A DNA stretch of 64,000 nt. Source: Metridium senile. Lineage: Eukaryota; Cnidaria; Anthozoa; Actiniaria; Metridiidae. The notes below the pieces were generated by a model that saw only the letters and a program-made list of their open reading frames with translations, was not told where the DNA came from and ran no database searches. The position numbers and the translations under genes are program-made. Location: contig OX459105.1 of the NCBI GenBank assembly GCA_949775045.1, positions 8,510,547 to 8,574,546 of the forward strand, given 5' to 3'. Of the stretch, positions 13,078 through 25,276 are shown piece by piece (positions within the stretch are counted from its first letter, which is position 1; each line of letters opens with the position of its first letter).

Positions 13078-13300
13078 GAACGATCGATAACTTAACGTCT
13101 ATCAATAACCGATCGATAACTTAACGTCTATCAATAACCGATCGAGAACTTACCGTCTATCAATAACCGATCGAGAACTTACTGTCTATCAATAACCGAT
13201 CGATATTTTACCGTCTATCGATGAACGATCGATAAATTGTCGTCTATCGATAACCCATCGATAACATAACGTCTATCAATAACCGATCGAGAACTTACAT
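13078..13300. repeat. 29-bp minisatellite, left copy
   Basis: About eight units of cgatcgataacttaacgtct plus atcaataac. Units vary at a few positions (gataac/gagaac, aacg/accg). Confidence 0.75.
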
Positions 13301-14579
13301 CATTGAATTGCCATCAGTGGTGTACCCAAATTTTGCCGCTCGCCTTATAAGACGTCAGCTCGATCTAGTCCTTAAATTCCTTTGGAAAAAAAAAAAAAAA
13401 AACCCTGCTCCTTCTTGTAGTTTATCACGCCATAACAAAGCAGATTTCGTATGGCTGTCAAACGTTCAAACCCGGGGGACTCCCTTATAAAAGGGGGTGG
13501 GGGTCCTCGTCGGAAATAAGAGAGACCAATCAATAACGTAACGTTTCTCAGATTTATTTGTATTTTGATACTAGCATGAAACGCCGTGTGCTCGTATGAG
13601 TTTTACGACGACGTCGATACAAATCAATCTTTGAAAAGAAGTATTGTTGTTAATCTTGTACCCTAAAAGAGACCACAAAACTCAGCTCGTGGGCATTCTC
13701 GTCATTATCACCATAAGCGGGACCAAAACACTGATTTCAAATAATTAAAATGGAATACATTAGAATTGGAATACAGCACGACCTTGAGGTTTTCAATTTT
13801 TTTGAAACGAAAATTGGATATAAAAGCAAGCATCTAATGAAATGAAGTTGGAATCGAGGTGTATGATACACTTTATTATATTATTTGAAACTTTCTAAAG
13901 CAAAAGCGCATAGATCAGGATTGTATATGCGCTATATAAGCACATTATTATTTATTATTACGATTCGGTCTTAGTATTCATCCTCCTTATGATGTCAAAG
14001 TTTAATGAACAAATTTAGATTGTAAAGAAAACACAATGGGCACACTCATAATGAATTGCTGCGACTAGGAAACTTTTAAATTAAGAAGTATATCTAATAT
14101 ATTCAAGCCAATCAGATAACAGGACGTTTAAAAAAGGAGTTACCATATATAACCCATTAAACCACTAGATTACACGTTTCAAGCAAGCAACTCACTGTTA
14201 CAAAGATCTCTAATATTTGGAATTACTTGACAAGAACCTTTAAGTCAACGTAAGTTTATTGGAAATATATTGAGTAATACTTTTTTTTATTAATTTCACC
14301 GATATTCATTGAAACAAAAGTTGTGTTTCCAAAATGTTGATTGTCTGGCATCTGAGACTGGATCTAAAATATAAAATTTTAAATTTCACTTATAATTCCT
14401 TAAATATGTTCTAGTTTTATTATACCAAACATATCGTTCTACTTTAAGACTAAGTGTTTGCAACCCATTTGTATTTCACCAAATGGGCTATCTAAAACAT
14501 TCGAGGTATGTAACTGTTTTATTTCACAATTGATAAGGTTTTCTCACAATCCTATTCTAACGAAAACACATGGTTTGAG

Positions 14580-14783
14580 TTGAGAAATAAACGAACGGCT
14601 TTTCAAATCTCACTCATTAGTTGTCTACTAGGAGTCGTATTTGATAAAACGAATGGTATGAATAGAAAATGTGCAGGGAACCGGCTCGGTGCATTTTTAA
14701 ATCCAAAGCTTATTGATAGAACACAATGGAAGGATGTTATGTATAGTTTAGTAAACGAGCAGGAGTGTTTTATCAGGATTTAA
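14580..14783 (+). CDS. Unrecognised small open frame in duplicated block, left
   Basis: The frame is open from a stop near 14510 to TAA at 14781-14783 and includes LRNKRTAFQISLISCLLGVV and NRLGAFLNPKLIDRTQW. It has no ATG before the middle. The right-copy version (22261-22464) stays open with three or so amino-acid changes. This could be an exon of a repeat-encoded protein or chance, because the blocks are too similar for conservation to mean much. Confidence 0.2.
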   Translation: MRNKRTAFQISLISCLLGVVFDKTNGMNRKCAGNRLGAFLNPKLIDRTQWKDVMYSLVNEQECFIRI

Positions 14784-14790
14784 AAAAAAC

Positions 14791-15500
14791 TCGGCACCTG
14801 TTATTGTCAAAAAGCTGTCACTGACGACATCAGTAAAGATGCAATTGTATGATATAAAAATTACATTTTCTGAAAACTCTCACTCTTTAAAACTGAATTC
14901 TGTTGACAGAATTCATTTATTCAACATAGTTTAAAAGTTTTTGAGAGTTTAGTGTCCTGAATTAATGCATGACAAATGGGGAAAATGATAATGTGAAAGC
15001 ACAACTTCAAGTGAAATGAAACAAAATACACCAGCTGCCTGACACATTGATAGGTCTACTAAAATAAGCTTTTTGACATTTTCAGTTGACATGCAGAAGC
15101 TGAAAACTTTAAATACTTGTCAGTACAAAATTATGAAAAAGAGATATTTTGAGTTTAAATCCCGAAATTGCTTTTTTGTGATATTTCATCAGAAATAGAA
15201 CTGAAATCGGTTATAGAGGTGTTTTCTGCATGGTACTGACCTGTCGATACAGAAAATCAACTTTGTTTGGTCATTGGCCCTTCCCGGCACCTGTTATTGT
15301 CAAAAAGCTGTCACTGACAATATTAATAAAGATGCAATTGTATGATTTAAAAATTACATTTTCTGAAAGTTACCCTTTAAAACTGAATTCTGTTCACAGA
15401 ATTCATTTACTCAACATAGTTTAAAAGTTATTGAGAGTTAAGTGTCCTGAATAAATGCATGAAAAATGGGAAAAGTGATAATGGGAAATGGATCTGCAAG
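14791..15500. repeat. Pair of ~210-bp direct repeats
   Basis: About 14791-15000 and 15285-15495 start with cggcacctgttattgtcaaa and run in parallel through the shared tcatttattcaacatagttt region. The spacing is about 494 bp. They start exactly where the left segmental copy ends. Confidence 0.65.
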
Positions 15501-15539
15501 TGAAATAAAACAAAATACACCAGTTTCCTTTCACTTCAT

Positions 15540-16129
15540 TTGATCATAAATTTGGTCACTGCTAGGGCCAAATCAGCCCTAGATTCTGTAGTACCAAAAT
15601 GGCTCCTTAGGCTGTTTTGGCTACCATGAGGGCCATTTATTACCTAGAAAAATTAGCATTTGAAAGACAAAATAGCAATTATCTCTATTTTGGCCTGTCG
15701 ATAATCTAAAATGTGGGGCCAAAATGGCAATTTTAGTTATGTCAGCCCAACTCTGGGCCAAAACAGCCATAGTTTTTAAATGCTAAAACAGCTCTGTGGG
15801 GCCATAGAATATTAATTTGTCAAGCTAGTATACTGGTACGAATATCCCAGTGATTTTAGTCTTCAAGTATCACCATAGTATTGGATCAGAATACTACAGA
15901 CATACTTCAAGTACATCCTAGTCGAATACTCTAGAATATTAATTCGTCAAGTATACGGGTACGAATACTTCAGTAATACCTGGTACGTGAAGTACTCTTT
16001 GGTATGCACCTTGAATATTACAGACATACGTCAAGTGTAATCCTGCGACTTGAATCTCCCGAATACTTAAAGTATGGAAGGGATATGCGAGTCTTGAATA
16101 CTATAGAATATTCGGTTTTTGGCATAGTG
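15540..16129. other. Intergenic, low-complexity repeats of short motifs
   Basis: Contains degenerate runs of ggccaaaatggc-type (15560-15800) and gaatact/agtat-type motifs (15830-16130). No gene seen. Confidence 0.4.
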
Positions 16130-16271
16130 AATACTGTTTAGTTTTAAATGGAGTTATTTTACTTTTATTGTCGACTAGTAGTATTTCTATCCAGGCTAAA
16201 TCTCCCCAAAACCGTCAGCAACGAACAATTTTCAACTCGTTTGTATAATCCTTTATTAGGAAAAACTGATA

Positions 16272-16459
16272 CACCTACTTGGTAGAACGTTGTCATACGA
16301 AAGAAGAACATTTGTATTTAGTGGGTTAGCTAGGAATAAATCAAAAGGACAAAAGAAAGAGTTCAGCTTCATTGATCATCTTTTGTACTTTCAATTTATT
16401 CCTAACCCACTAAATACAAATGTTCTTTTTTCGTATGACAACGTTCTTGCAAGTAGGTG
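16272..16459. mobile_element. TA-flanked palindromic element 1 (CACCTA-N8-AACGTTGTC)
   Basis: 188 bp. Both ends read inward CACCTA, eight bases, AACGTTGTC, and TA lies on each side (16270-16271 and 16460-16461). The arms pair along most of the element (atacgaaaga...cattgtatttagtgg). The left segmental copy has no insertion at the equivalent site (near 11782), so the boundaries are confirmed by an empty site. TA duplication suggests Tc1/mariner-type mobilisation. Confidence 0.8.
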
Positions 16460-17202
16460 TAATATATATATATATATATATAGTATTTAGTTTTGAAATT
16501 TAAACCCAAACATCAAAAAAATAAAGTGTGAACAAATGTTTAAATCTACTTTTCGTTATTCTTCCGTTGTTCTAAATTGTATAGTAGTTTTAGCACTAAA
16601 ATTATGCTATTTTCAGCCGTTAAAATAAAAGTATTGACGGCATCGGAAAACACTTGTTAACATTTGGTCAGCAATAGAACCGTTATACGTTCACGCTTCA
16701 ACGCGCCTATAGTCAAACTGGTAGAAATGAGGCCTCAAATCGTGGTTTTTCGATCTTTTCTCGAAATATTTGCAGAAAAGTAAAAAAACGTAGCTACCTC
16801 AATCTTTTATTGACCTTGTGAAATGATTTTGATCTACTTTCCGATCAAAAAGTACACGTCCTTTTGGGAGTTAAAAACGAACGGTTTGATCACTTTTACA
16901 AGAGAGACTATGTGCGAGTATATTTTCCGATGGAAACTATCAGCTAAATTGAGATGAGAGAGGACCGCGTCAACAAGAAATTGCATTTCGGCGATTCGGT
17001 GATTCATGTGCAGCTCCACGTGATGTCAAAGTTTGATAAACAAATTTAAATTGTAGAAAAACACAATGGATACTTTAATAATGAGTTTCTGCAGCCAGGG
17101 AACCTTAGTTGAAATTATAACTATATGATATGCTCAAAAAACAATCACTCACAGAAACTTCTAGCAGCTTAATAATTTTAAATCATGTAATATAATTATA
17201 AT

Positions 17203-17865
17203 CACGTCGGGCTAGAATGGGTCTAAAATGTTTCATCTGGTTAAAAATTTTAGAATTTTAATGGAATTTCTTGAAACTTGGTAACGTTGAAGCCTTTGCC
17301 AAAACTTAAAACTCTATCGTTTTGCTTTTTTGTATTTCGACTTTTTTGGCGGGAAAATGACGTCATCATTTTCGAGAGAAATTGAAATATTGCTCAATGT
17401 AAAAAGTAAGGTAGCGCATTTGAGAGAGCTGCGTGAGAGGATTTCAAACATGGAAGAACAATTCCATTCCGATATCGGAACCGAAAGATATGATTTTTTG
17501 AATACTTATAAATCCGCCATTTTGTTACTATTTTTAACAGAAAAAATGGCGGATTCATGAATGTTCAAAAAATCATATCTTTCGGTTCCGATTTCGGAAT
17601 GGAATTATTCTCCCATATTTGAAATTCTCTCACGCCGTTCTTTCAAATGCGCTACCTTAATTTTTACATTGAGCAATATTTCGATTTTCTGTCGAAAATA
17701 ATGACGTCATTTTCCCGCCAAAAATGTCGAAATTCAAAAATGCAAAACGATAGAGTTTTGAGTTTTGACAAAGGCTTCAACGTTACCAAGTTTCAAGAAA
17801 TTCCATTGAAATACTAAAAAGTTTTACCTAAATGAAACATTTTAGACCCATTCTAGCCCAACGTG
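17203..17865. mobile_element. 663-bp palindromic element with AAT duplication
   Basis: Starts CACGTCGGGCTAGAATGGGT and ends with the reverse complement (one difference). AAT is duplicated at 17200-17202 and 17866-17868. The left segmental copy has the uninterrupted site near 12386. The arms fold over almost the entire length around a short loop at 17520-17550. The ORF 17330-17560 reads only within one arm and is not taken as a gene. Confidence 0.75.
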
Positions 17866-18714
17866 AATATGAATTATGTATGATTTTTATTACAAAAATA
17901 TATGGTATAGTAGAGTTTTGACTAAAGTGTACTCAAGAGATAAATATTTTGTAAGCTAACAAGGATTTGTATGGAAAATATGCTTTGGAGGCAAAGCATA
18001 TTTCCCATACAAATCCTTATAAAAAATATAATTTTATATTTAATAGCATTTCTCCTCTATTCTCATCCTGATGAACTAAAATGTTGTTTTCTTATTAATA
18101 TCGAGGTGCTCTTTTTATTTGTGATATTAACTTAGACACAGCTGCTCGATTTAAAAGGGTAGGGTCACGTGACTCGTTAGGGTCACGCGTTGCAAAAGGC
18201 CTTCTTAAACATCGGTTTATATTCTGTAACGAGAAGTGGATATCCAGGAATATTTAATCATCCAATCACCTTTTTAAACGAAACTATCAGCTAAATTGAG
18301 ATAAGAGAGGGCAGACACAACAAGAAATTTAATTACGATTAAACTGAAAGAATAAAATTCATGATTCTCCTTAAGATCGGATCTATAAACAGTCCGGGAT
18401 GATACCAAAACTGGAAGAAACGAAAACAATATATAGGTCTACGTCATTCGACGTCACCGATCAAAAAAAAAACTTCGTTCACGGACATTGGGCAATTCAA
18501 CATGCATGGCGGACAGATGAGGGAATGGTTTTGTAAACAGTCCTGCGTTCAATTCTGGCCTTAAACTTGTTAAACATGCTTTTATTAGAGTCGAAAGTTC
18601 GAAACGAAGTTTGATTGCAAAAATTAATCCCTATTTATTGTTTATTTTACGAGTATCGCATGATAATATTGTCAGTATCTCGGCCAAACGTTTGGAATAC
18701 AGCATCTGTCTATC

Positions 18715-19115
18715 TGTCTATCAATAACCGATCGATAAATCGTCGTCTATCGCTAACCCATCGATAAATTGTCGTCTATCGATAACCCATCGATAAATGG
18801 TCGTCTATCGATAACCCATGGATAACTTGTCGTCTATCGATAACCCATCGATAACATAACGTCTATCAATAACCGATCGAGAACTTACCGTTTGTCAATA
18901 ACCGATGGATAACTTAACGTCTATGGATGAACGATGGATAACTTAACGTCTATCAATTACCGATCGATAACTTACCGTCTATCAATAACCGATCGAGAAC
19001 TTACTGTCTATCAATAACCGATCGATATTTTACCGTCTATCGATGAACGATCGATAAATTGTCGTCTATCGATAACCCATCGATAACATAACGTCTATCA
19101 ATAACCGGTCGAGAA
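18715..19115. repeat. 29-bp minisatellite, right copy, expanded
   Basis: The same 29-bp unit as at 13078-13300 with about 14 units, including variants such as cgataaattgtcgtctatc. The array has gained units or the left one has lost them since the block duplicated. Confidence 0.75.
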
Positions 19116-20140
19116 CTTACATCATTGAATTGCCATCAGTGGTGTACCCAAATCTTGCCGCTCGCTTTATAAGACGTCAGCTCGATCTAGTCCTTAAATT
19201 CCTTTGAAAAAAAAAAAAAAACCCTGCTTCCTTTTGTAGTTTATCACGCCATAACCAAGCAGATTTCGTATGACTGTCAAACGGTCCAACCCTGGGGACT
19301 CCCTTATAAAAGTGGGTGGGGGTCTTCGTCGGAAATATGAGGGACCAATCAATAACGTAACGTTTCTCAAATTTATTTGTATTTTGATACTAGCATGAAA
19401 CGCCGTGTGCTCGTATGAGTTTTATGACGACGTCGATAAAAATCAATCTTTGAAAAGAAGTATTGTTGTTAATCTTGTACCCTAAAAGGGACCACAAAAC
19501 TCAGCTGGTGGGCATTCTCGTCATTATCACCATAAGCGGGACCAAAACACTGATTTTAATTCATTAGAATGGAATACATTAGAATTGGAATACAGCACGA
19601 CCTGAGGTTTTCAATTTTTTTTGAAACGAAAATTAGATTTAAAAGCAAGCATCTAATGAAATGAAGTTGGAATCGAGGTGTATGATACACTTTATTATAT
19701 TATTTGAAACTTTCTAAAGCAAAAGCGCATAGATCAGGCTTGTATATGCGCTATATAAGCACATTATTATTTATTATTAGGATTCGGTCTTAGTATTCAT
19801 CCTCCTTATGATGTCAAAGTTTAATGAACAAATTTAGATTGTAGAGAAAACACAATGGGCACACTCATAATGAATTGCTGCGACTAGGAAATCTTTAAAT
19901 TAAGAAGTATATCTAATATATTCAAGCCAATCAGATAACAGGACGTTTAAAAAAAGGAGTTACCATATATAACCCATTAAACCACTAGATTACACGTTTC
20001 AAGCAAGCAACTCACTGTTACAGAGATCTCTAATATTTGGAATTACTTGACAAGAATCTTTAAGTCAACGTAAATTTATTAGTCGGGCTAGCCATAGGTT
20101 TATTAGTCGTGCCCGACTTTAGTTCTACCGTTTCGTCAAT

Positions 20141-20300
20141 CTATGTATCTATGTATCTATGTATCTATGTATCTATGTATCTATGTATCTATGTATCTAT
20201 GTATCTATGTATCTATGTATCTATGTATCTATGTATCTATGTATCTATGTATCTATGTATCTATGTATCTATGTATCTATGTATCTATGTATCTATGTAT
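20141..20300. repeat. CTATGTAT microsatellite
   Basis: Twenty near-perfect units of the 8-mer ctatgtat (alternating tatc/tatg). The repetitive ORFs over it are artefacts. Confidence 0.9.
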
Positions 20301-21580
20301 CATATCGCGTTTTGACCACCTTACGTCATGAGCATGCGCAAATACCACAGGAAGCCCAAGCAAATCGCCATCTTCGATTTGAACCTGAATTCATTTGGAT
20401 TTCTCGTACTTCACATCGATTTACTCTTCCAAATCAGCGTTGGATTTGGGTATATTGTTTGCTCAAGTCATTATACAATTGCGAGTTGTTATTTTCTAAC
20501 TTTTTTACGGAAAGAGGTTTTCTAAAACATGTCTATCAGACAGTCAGTTATACTCGAGCCAACTCGATCCTCGAATTCCCAGAAAGCAGATTAATCAGCC
20601 AAGTAGATAAAAACAACGACATGAAAGCTGGATTATTCCAATACGAACTGCCACCAAAGCAAAGAAACAAGTAACTAATATAATTATACGTTTTTTTGAT
20701 AAATATCAATATTTTCAAAACATAATTCATGTTTTTAATAGTTAATCTGCATGTACAATGGGTCTTCTCCGGTTCATAAGATCGCTCAGAACGCCTTAAA
20801 TCACCTAACACCGCCTAAGAATTTAAGAGCTTTTTGCTAAAATCACCTAACATCGACTATGATCGCGTTAGAGTTTAGGAACATTTTGCTAAAATCGCTT
20901 TAGATCGCCTAAAATTACGGCGATTTTAAGGCCCGGAGTAGGCCTTACAATTAAGATTTATACATATATATATCGAAATTTAATATCTTACGTTTATTAT
21001 AGAAAGTTCAGAATTACATCAACTTCAAATCTATTATAAATAAAGCTTTATTTGTTTGAATCAATGTCATATCTTTTCAATATGCTAACATTATTTTCAT
21101 ATGAAATTGTGAGATTTAGCTAGATTTTTTAAATATAACTTACCAAGTCAACATTAAAAGTGGTCTAAACACTAAGCGCTTTGAAAATGTTCTAACAATG
21201 ACCCACGAGTTGGCCATAGGGGGCCTTTTATTTGTTTTTACAACATTTTTACGTCGTCATCATAGCTATTTGTACCATTTATACTGTTGTATCCTGAATA
21301 CCGTAAATAAGTAGATCAATTGTTGGATTTGTAGCACCTTTTATTCCATGTTTACACTCATGCCATGTGCTCTCATAAGCACTCACTGCGCATGACTATT
21401 ACACAGGAATCCCGAACATACATAAATATGATATATGTATACAACATATACAGTTCACTTTATAATGCTCTTTTAGTGTATTTCAAAGGGATCAGTGCGT
21501 TAAAGTCATGAAATACAGTGTTTCTGTAATATTTTTCATCTACATTTTACAAATTTGTCTTGAACAGACAATTAAGATTA

Positions 21581-21796
21581 ATACTCCAGTTTCGAGATCT
21601 CTTTTACTCAGTGTTAGCCTCAAAACCATGTAATATATTCTTTTGTTCAGTAACAGTCCGTGCAAATGGAAGAGATTTGTGAGCATAGAGGACAATAAAA
21701 ATATATCGAAATCTCACGAGTTTTATCTAAATTTCTGCATATTTTACACACAATTGAGGCTAACACTGAGTAAAAGAGATCTCGAAACTGGAGTAT
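21581..21796. mobile_element. 216-bp element with 41-bp inverted ends
   Basis: The left end atactccagtttcgagatct continues through gttagcctc to 21621; the right end 21756-21796 is its exact reverse complement. Nested in the 1.9-kb insertion. Target duplication unclear. Confidence 0.65.
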
Positions 21797-22260
21797 TCAT
21801 TAAGGTTATTAATATCTTCAGAGTATATCCAAGGGGCATCAGTGTTATAGCTCCAGTTATCTCTAGCTGTCAAAAACTGGGTCCCACCACTCCTACTGGG
21901 CTAATAGACTAAACTGCATAATCCTCAACTAGCCCTACTTCACGCTCATAGAGCGTCTAGTTGGAAATATATTGAGTAATACTTTTTTATTAATTTCACC
22001 GACATTCATCGAAACAAAAGTTGTGTTTCCGAAATGTTGATTGTCTGGCATCTGAGACTGGATCTAAATAAAATTTTAAATTTCACTTATAATTCCTTAT
22101 ATATATTCTAGTTTTATTATACCAAACATATCGTTCTACTTTAAGACTTAGTGTTTGCACCAAATGGGCTATCTAAAACATTCCAGGTATGTAACTGTTT
22201 TATTTCACAATTGATAAGGTTTTCTCACAATCCTATTCTAACAAAAACACATGGTTTGAG

Positions 22261-22464
22261 TTGAGAAATAAACGAACGGCTTTTCAAATCTCACTAATTA
22301 GTTGTCTACTAGGAGTCGTATTTGATAAAACGAATGATATGAATAGAAAATGTGCAGAGAACAGGCTCGGTGCATTTTTAAATCCAAAGCTTATTGATAG
22401 AACACAATGGAAGGATGTTATGTATAGTTTAATAAACGAGCAGGAGTGTTTTATCAGGATTTAA
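22261..22464 (+). CDS. Unrecognised small open frame in duplicated block, right
   Basis: Partner of 14580-14783; differs by G-to-D, G-to-E and V-to-I changes and is also open to the same stop. No family recognised. Confidence 0.2.
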   Translation: MRNKRTAFQISLISCLLGVVFDKTNDMNRKCAENRLGAFLNPKLIDRTQWKDVMYSLINEQECFIRI

Positions 22465-22612
22465 AAAAGTTATAACACGAAAAGACATAATTCTGCAAAA
22501 AATGCCGGAAATCGGTGATACCCGTTGCAGCTGGACACATTTTTCGTATTTTGCATAACCATCAGACCATCTTAATTTTGCATAACCGTCTTCATTATTG
22601 ATTGTTTATTAA

Positions 22613-23580
22613 CCCTTTGACGACCGCGATTATTATTGGAGTTTTTACTGTTTTTGATGCGAAAAGTTTAAAAATTGTTTTCAGTTCCAAATAAGGCGTT
22701 TTTAGGGAAACTGTTGCTGTTTCGAACTACCGATGGCTCAAGGTTTCCAGGAACGCCTTGATGATTTTAACTCGTTCAATTCCGAGTAAACACTTTGACC
22801 CTGAATTGAGCTAAAATCCAGTTTATAAGTGCTTTTTTCAGTCATTTGCTACTACAAGAGCCCCTAGTCATGCATCATTAAGTTTGTATAGTTGGTGGAG
22901 ACGTTCTTTTGGACGAATTCAAAGGTGAAAGACGATTTTACAAGGAAAATAGCGCCAGCCGACAGTGACGCCGTTGGAGTAAAATCGCTTTCCTGGTCGT
23001 CTTGTAGTAGATACCAGAACCAACCAAGGCAATTTTATTTAGTTTCGACTTGTAAAGATGGCAATCGGTGCAATTTTTGTCCGGTTGGAGCGGGTGTCTG
23101 GGCACTTATTGTCGAAAATTTGCATAATTACCCATAATGCTTTTCGTTATTAAATGGAGAAACGAGTTTTTGCGGAAGGAGTCTAGAAGAAACGGCTGTT
23201 GTGCGTCTCGTAGAAGATGTTAGATCACAAAAGGTTAAGAAATCAAAAGAGCTGGGCCTGACGTATTCTGAGAATGCCGAGTTTTGTTTTTTGAATGATA
23301 TTTTTTGCACTAAATTTAGAGATGAAAAATAACGTTTACAGGGGTTGTTCTATATGGCGCAAAAACGCACACTTTAACGTTCACCTTAACAACAAAGGAC
23401 AATATATTTCACATTTTCGGATCTCAGATGATGAATTAATTGTCAGATGTTGCCGAACTAACCAAGTAACACATTCAATTAAATAATAGAGACCTGAATC
23501 TCAAACCAAGAAAGCTAGAATTTTCGAAGTCATCGGTGGAATTCCACCGAGTTTTAACAGGGCCGTCACTAGGCAAAGGG
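22613..23580. mobile_element. piggyBac-like nonautonomous element A
   Basis: 968 bp between TTAA at 22609-22612 and 23581-23584. It starts CCCTTTGACGACCG and ends CGTCACTAGGCAAAGGG. The CCC start and TTAA duplication are typical of piggyBac. Two short ORFs inside (22892-23137 and 23295-23486) were not recognised and are far below transposase length. Confidence 0.7.
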
Positions 23581-23584
23581 TTAA

Positions 23585-25276
23585 TGAAAAAAATATATTT
23601 GTCAGCTTTTTCACTTATTAACACTATAGACACGTTTGGTTTGTAAATCTTAAAATATCTACATCGTTTCACATGAAACGGAGCATTTCCTACAAAGTTA
23701 GTTGTGAGGGAATGCGCAAAAGTCAGATTTGAGAGATTCTTCAAAAACGAAGCAAAACAGCATGTATGGGGGGTGGTCATTTTACGATTTAAGAACAACC
23801 AAAGAACTTTAATTAGTGAAATTGTTAACAAGACAACATACTTTTATGCTGTGGTCTCGAGTTGGGTTGGGGAAGCTAGTCACGTGACCAGCGTAGCCCT
23901 AAACTTAGCCCTAACCCTAAGGCTAATCCTAGGCATGAGAACTAACTCCAGCCCAAAATCTTAACCCTAACCCCAAAACCTTAACCCCAACCCTAGCCAA
24001 ACGTTAACCCTAACCCTAGTTATCACTTCAGGGGGAAAAGAGCCAGGTCACGTGACCCTTAAAAATTTTTGTTCAATGTGTTTCATGGCTATATTTCTTA
24101 TATATTAACTTTGATGCATGATTATTAATATTTGTAATATATGTTCCATTTTTTGTTTTTTTTTTGTTGCTTTTTTTTCAGTATTCAGGTTTTGCAAATT
24201 TTTGCAAACCCTTTTCATTTTCTTCAAATCAAAATTTATGAAGAAGTTTTAATAAAAGTTTTAAAACAATCAATTTTCAATAAGCGAATTGATAAAATGC
24301 CCTTCTTTTCTCAAAAATATGGCAAACTTTCCGATTGAATTTTGCCAAGTTATATAAAGTTATTTCCAAATACGCTTGAGACTATATACTAGTTCATAAT
24401 CGTGTTTTTACATTATCGCAGATTTCAGTTACTGAAACACCTTCTTAAAAGAACACTGAGGTGGTTTAAGGGTTCAGGCTGATGCATGTCTTATATTTAA
24501 TAATCTATTTGATAGATTAGGTCTCTAAAATGCGCGACTCTTACTTGTTTTTTTTTACCGCGTTACTAGAAGTAGGCGAAGGCGAAGGCGACTCCCTATA
24601 AGTCTCTGTTGCGATCCGTGACTGCCTTGTGGAGGTTGAGCAAGTTCACACATCATTACCAGAAATCAAAGACATGTGACGTCACCGTATGCTAAAGTTG
24701 ATTTGTGGCATTTAAAAATGGCCGCTCAGAATTACTGATAAATGTATGGGCTCAGAAAGAAAATATCTAATATATTTGCTAAATATCATTGTACTATCGA
24801 TGCCGCCCCCTAACTTATAACTCGAGTATAAGTTATATTCATTTATGCAAGTTACGTTTGATTTAGTTTTCTCAATATGCAGCACAAAGGAATAACATTA
24901 TCGTGAAATACTTGCTTTAGTTTAGTCTGTATTTCAGCGAAAAATGTGTAATTTACCTTGTGTTCAGCATCCCCTGCCATCAATAGTTTACATGGATCCA
25001 TCCTTGATGCCCTTTTAATATGCTTCTGAGATTACAGGCTTTTCAATGCTGTTTTAGAAGTATTTCCAAGTAATACACCAATGACGCAGATTAACAGTAA
25101 AAAGTGATGATTTTTTAGTTTTAAAAATTTCCATTTTACACCAAAATATCATAAAAAATGACCGATAAATCCTGCAAAGAAGCTTGTTTCGATCGTCGAG
25201 TCGATTGCAATGTTTACTGCTTAGTAGCCTGGTCATTTTACGTGTTATACCGCTGTTTAAAGAATCCGAAGGCCTC
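23585..25276. other. Intergenic, no gene recognised
   Basis: Apart from the telomere-like array, AT-rich sequence with no coding or RNA feature that I can support. Confidence 0.4.
23897..24021. repeat. Interstitial telomere-like CCCTAA repeats
   Basis: Degenerate ccctaa/cccaaa units (agccctaaccctaa, ttaaccctaaccccaaaacc, gttaaccctaaccctag). Animal telomeres are TTAGGG, so this may be a repaired break or an old telomere fusion, but imperfect units also arise as simple minisatellites. Confidence 0.6.

Larger units (their letters stand above)
11642..14788. repeat. Segmental duplication, left copy
   Basis: This 3.1-kb block reappears at 16130-22468 in the same orientation with high identity by eye. 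It is the shorter copy and shows empty sites for insertions present in the right copy. It contains a 29-bp minisatellite (13078-13300) and a small ORF near its right end. Confidence 0.8.
20081..21960. mobile_element. 1.9-kb insertion in right segmental copy
   Basis: The left copy reads straight through tttattggaaat near 14257, while the right copy is interrupted by 1.88 kb. The insert begins agtcgggctagccata and ends gagcgtctag. It contains an 8-bp microsatellite (20141-20300) and a smaller palindromic element (21581-21796). No terminal repeats or transposase were recognised. Confidence 0.55.
16130..22468. repeat. Segmental duplication, right copy with insertions
   Basis: Homologous to 11642-14788 but twice as long. 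Extra segments are 16272-16459 (TA-flanked palindrome), about 16482-16585, 17203-17865 (palindrome with AAT duplication), a small hairpin near 17978-18003, extra minisatellite units at 18700-19110, and about 20081-21960. Confidence 0.8.

Noticed and set aside
17330..17560. 76-codon ORF MYFDFFGGKMTSSFSREIEI...
   Set aside because: Lies within one arm of the 663-bp palindrome, which is absent from the left segmental copy; no similarity recognised.
20109..20674. ORFs with repeated MYLCIYVS, the longest 171 codons
   Set aside because: Translation of the CTATGTAT array; the unique tail has no recognised domain.
22892..23486. Short ORFs inside the piggyBac-like element as transposase fragments
   Set aside because: No DDD-type motif or cysteine-rich tail that I can recognise; too short.
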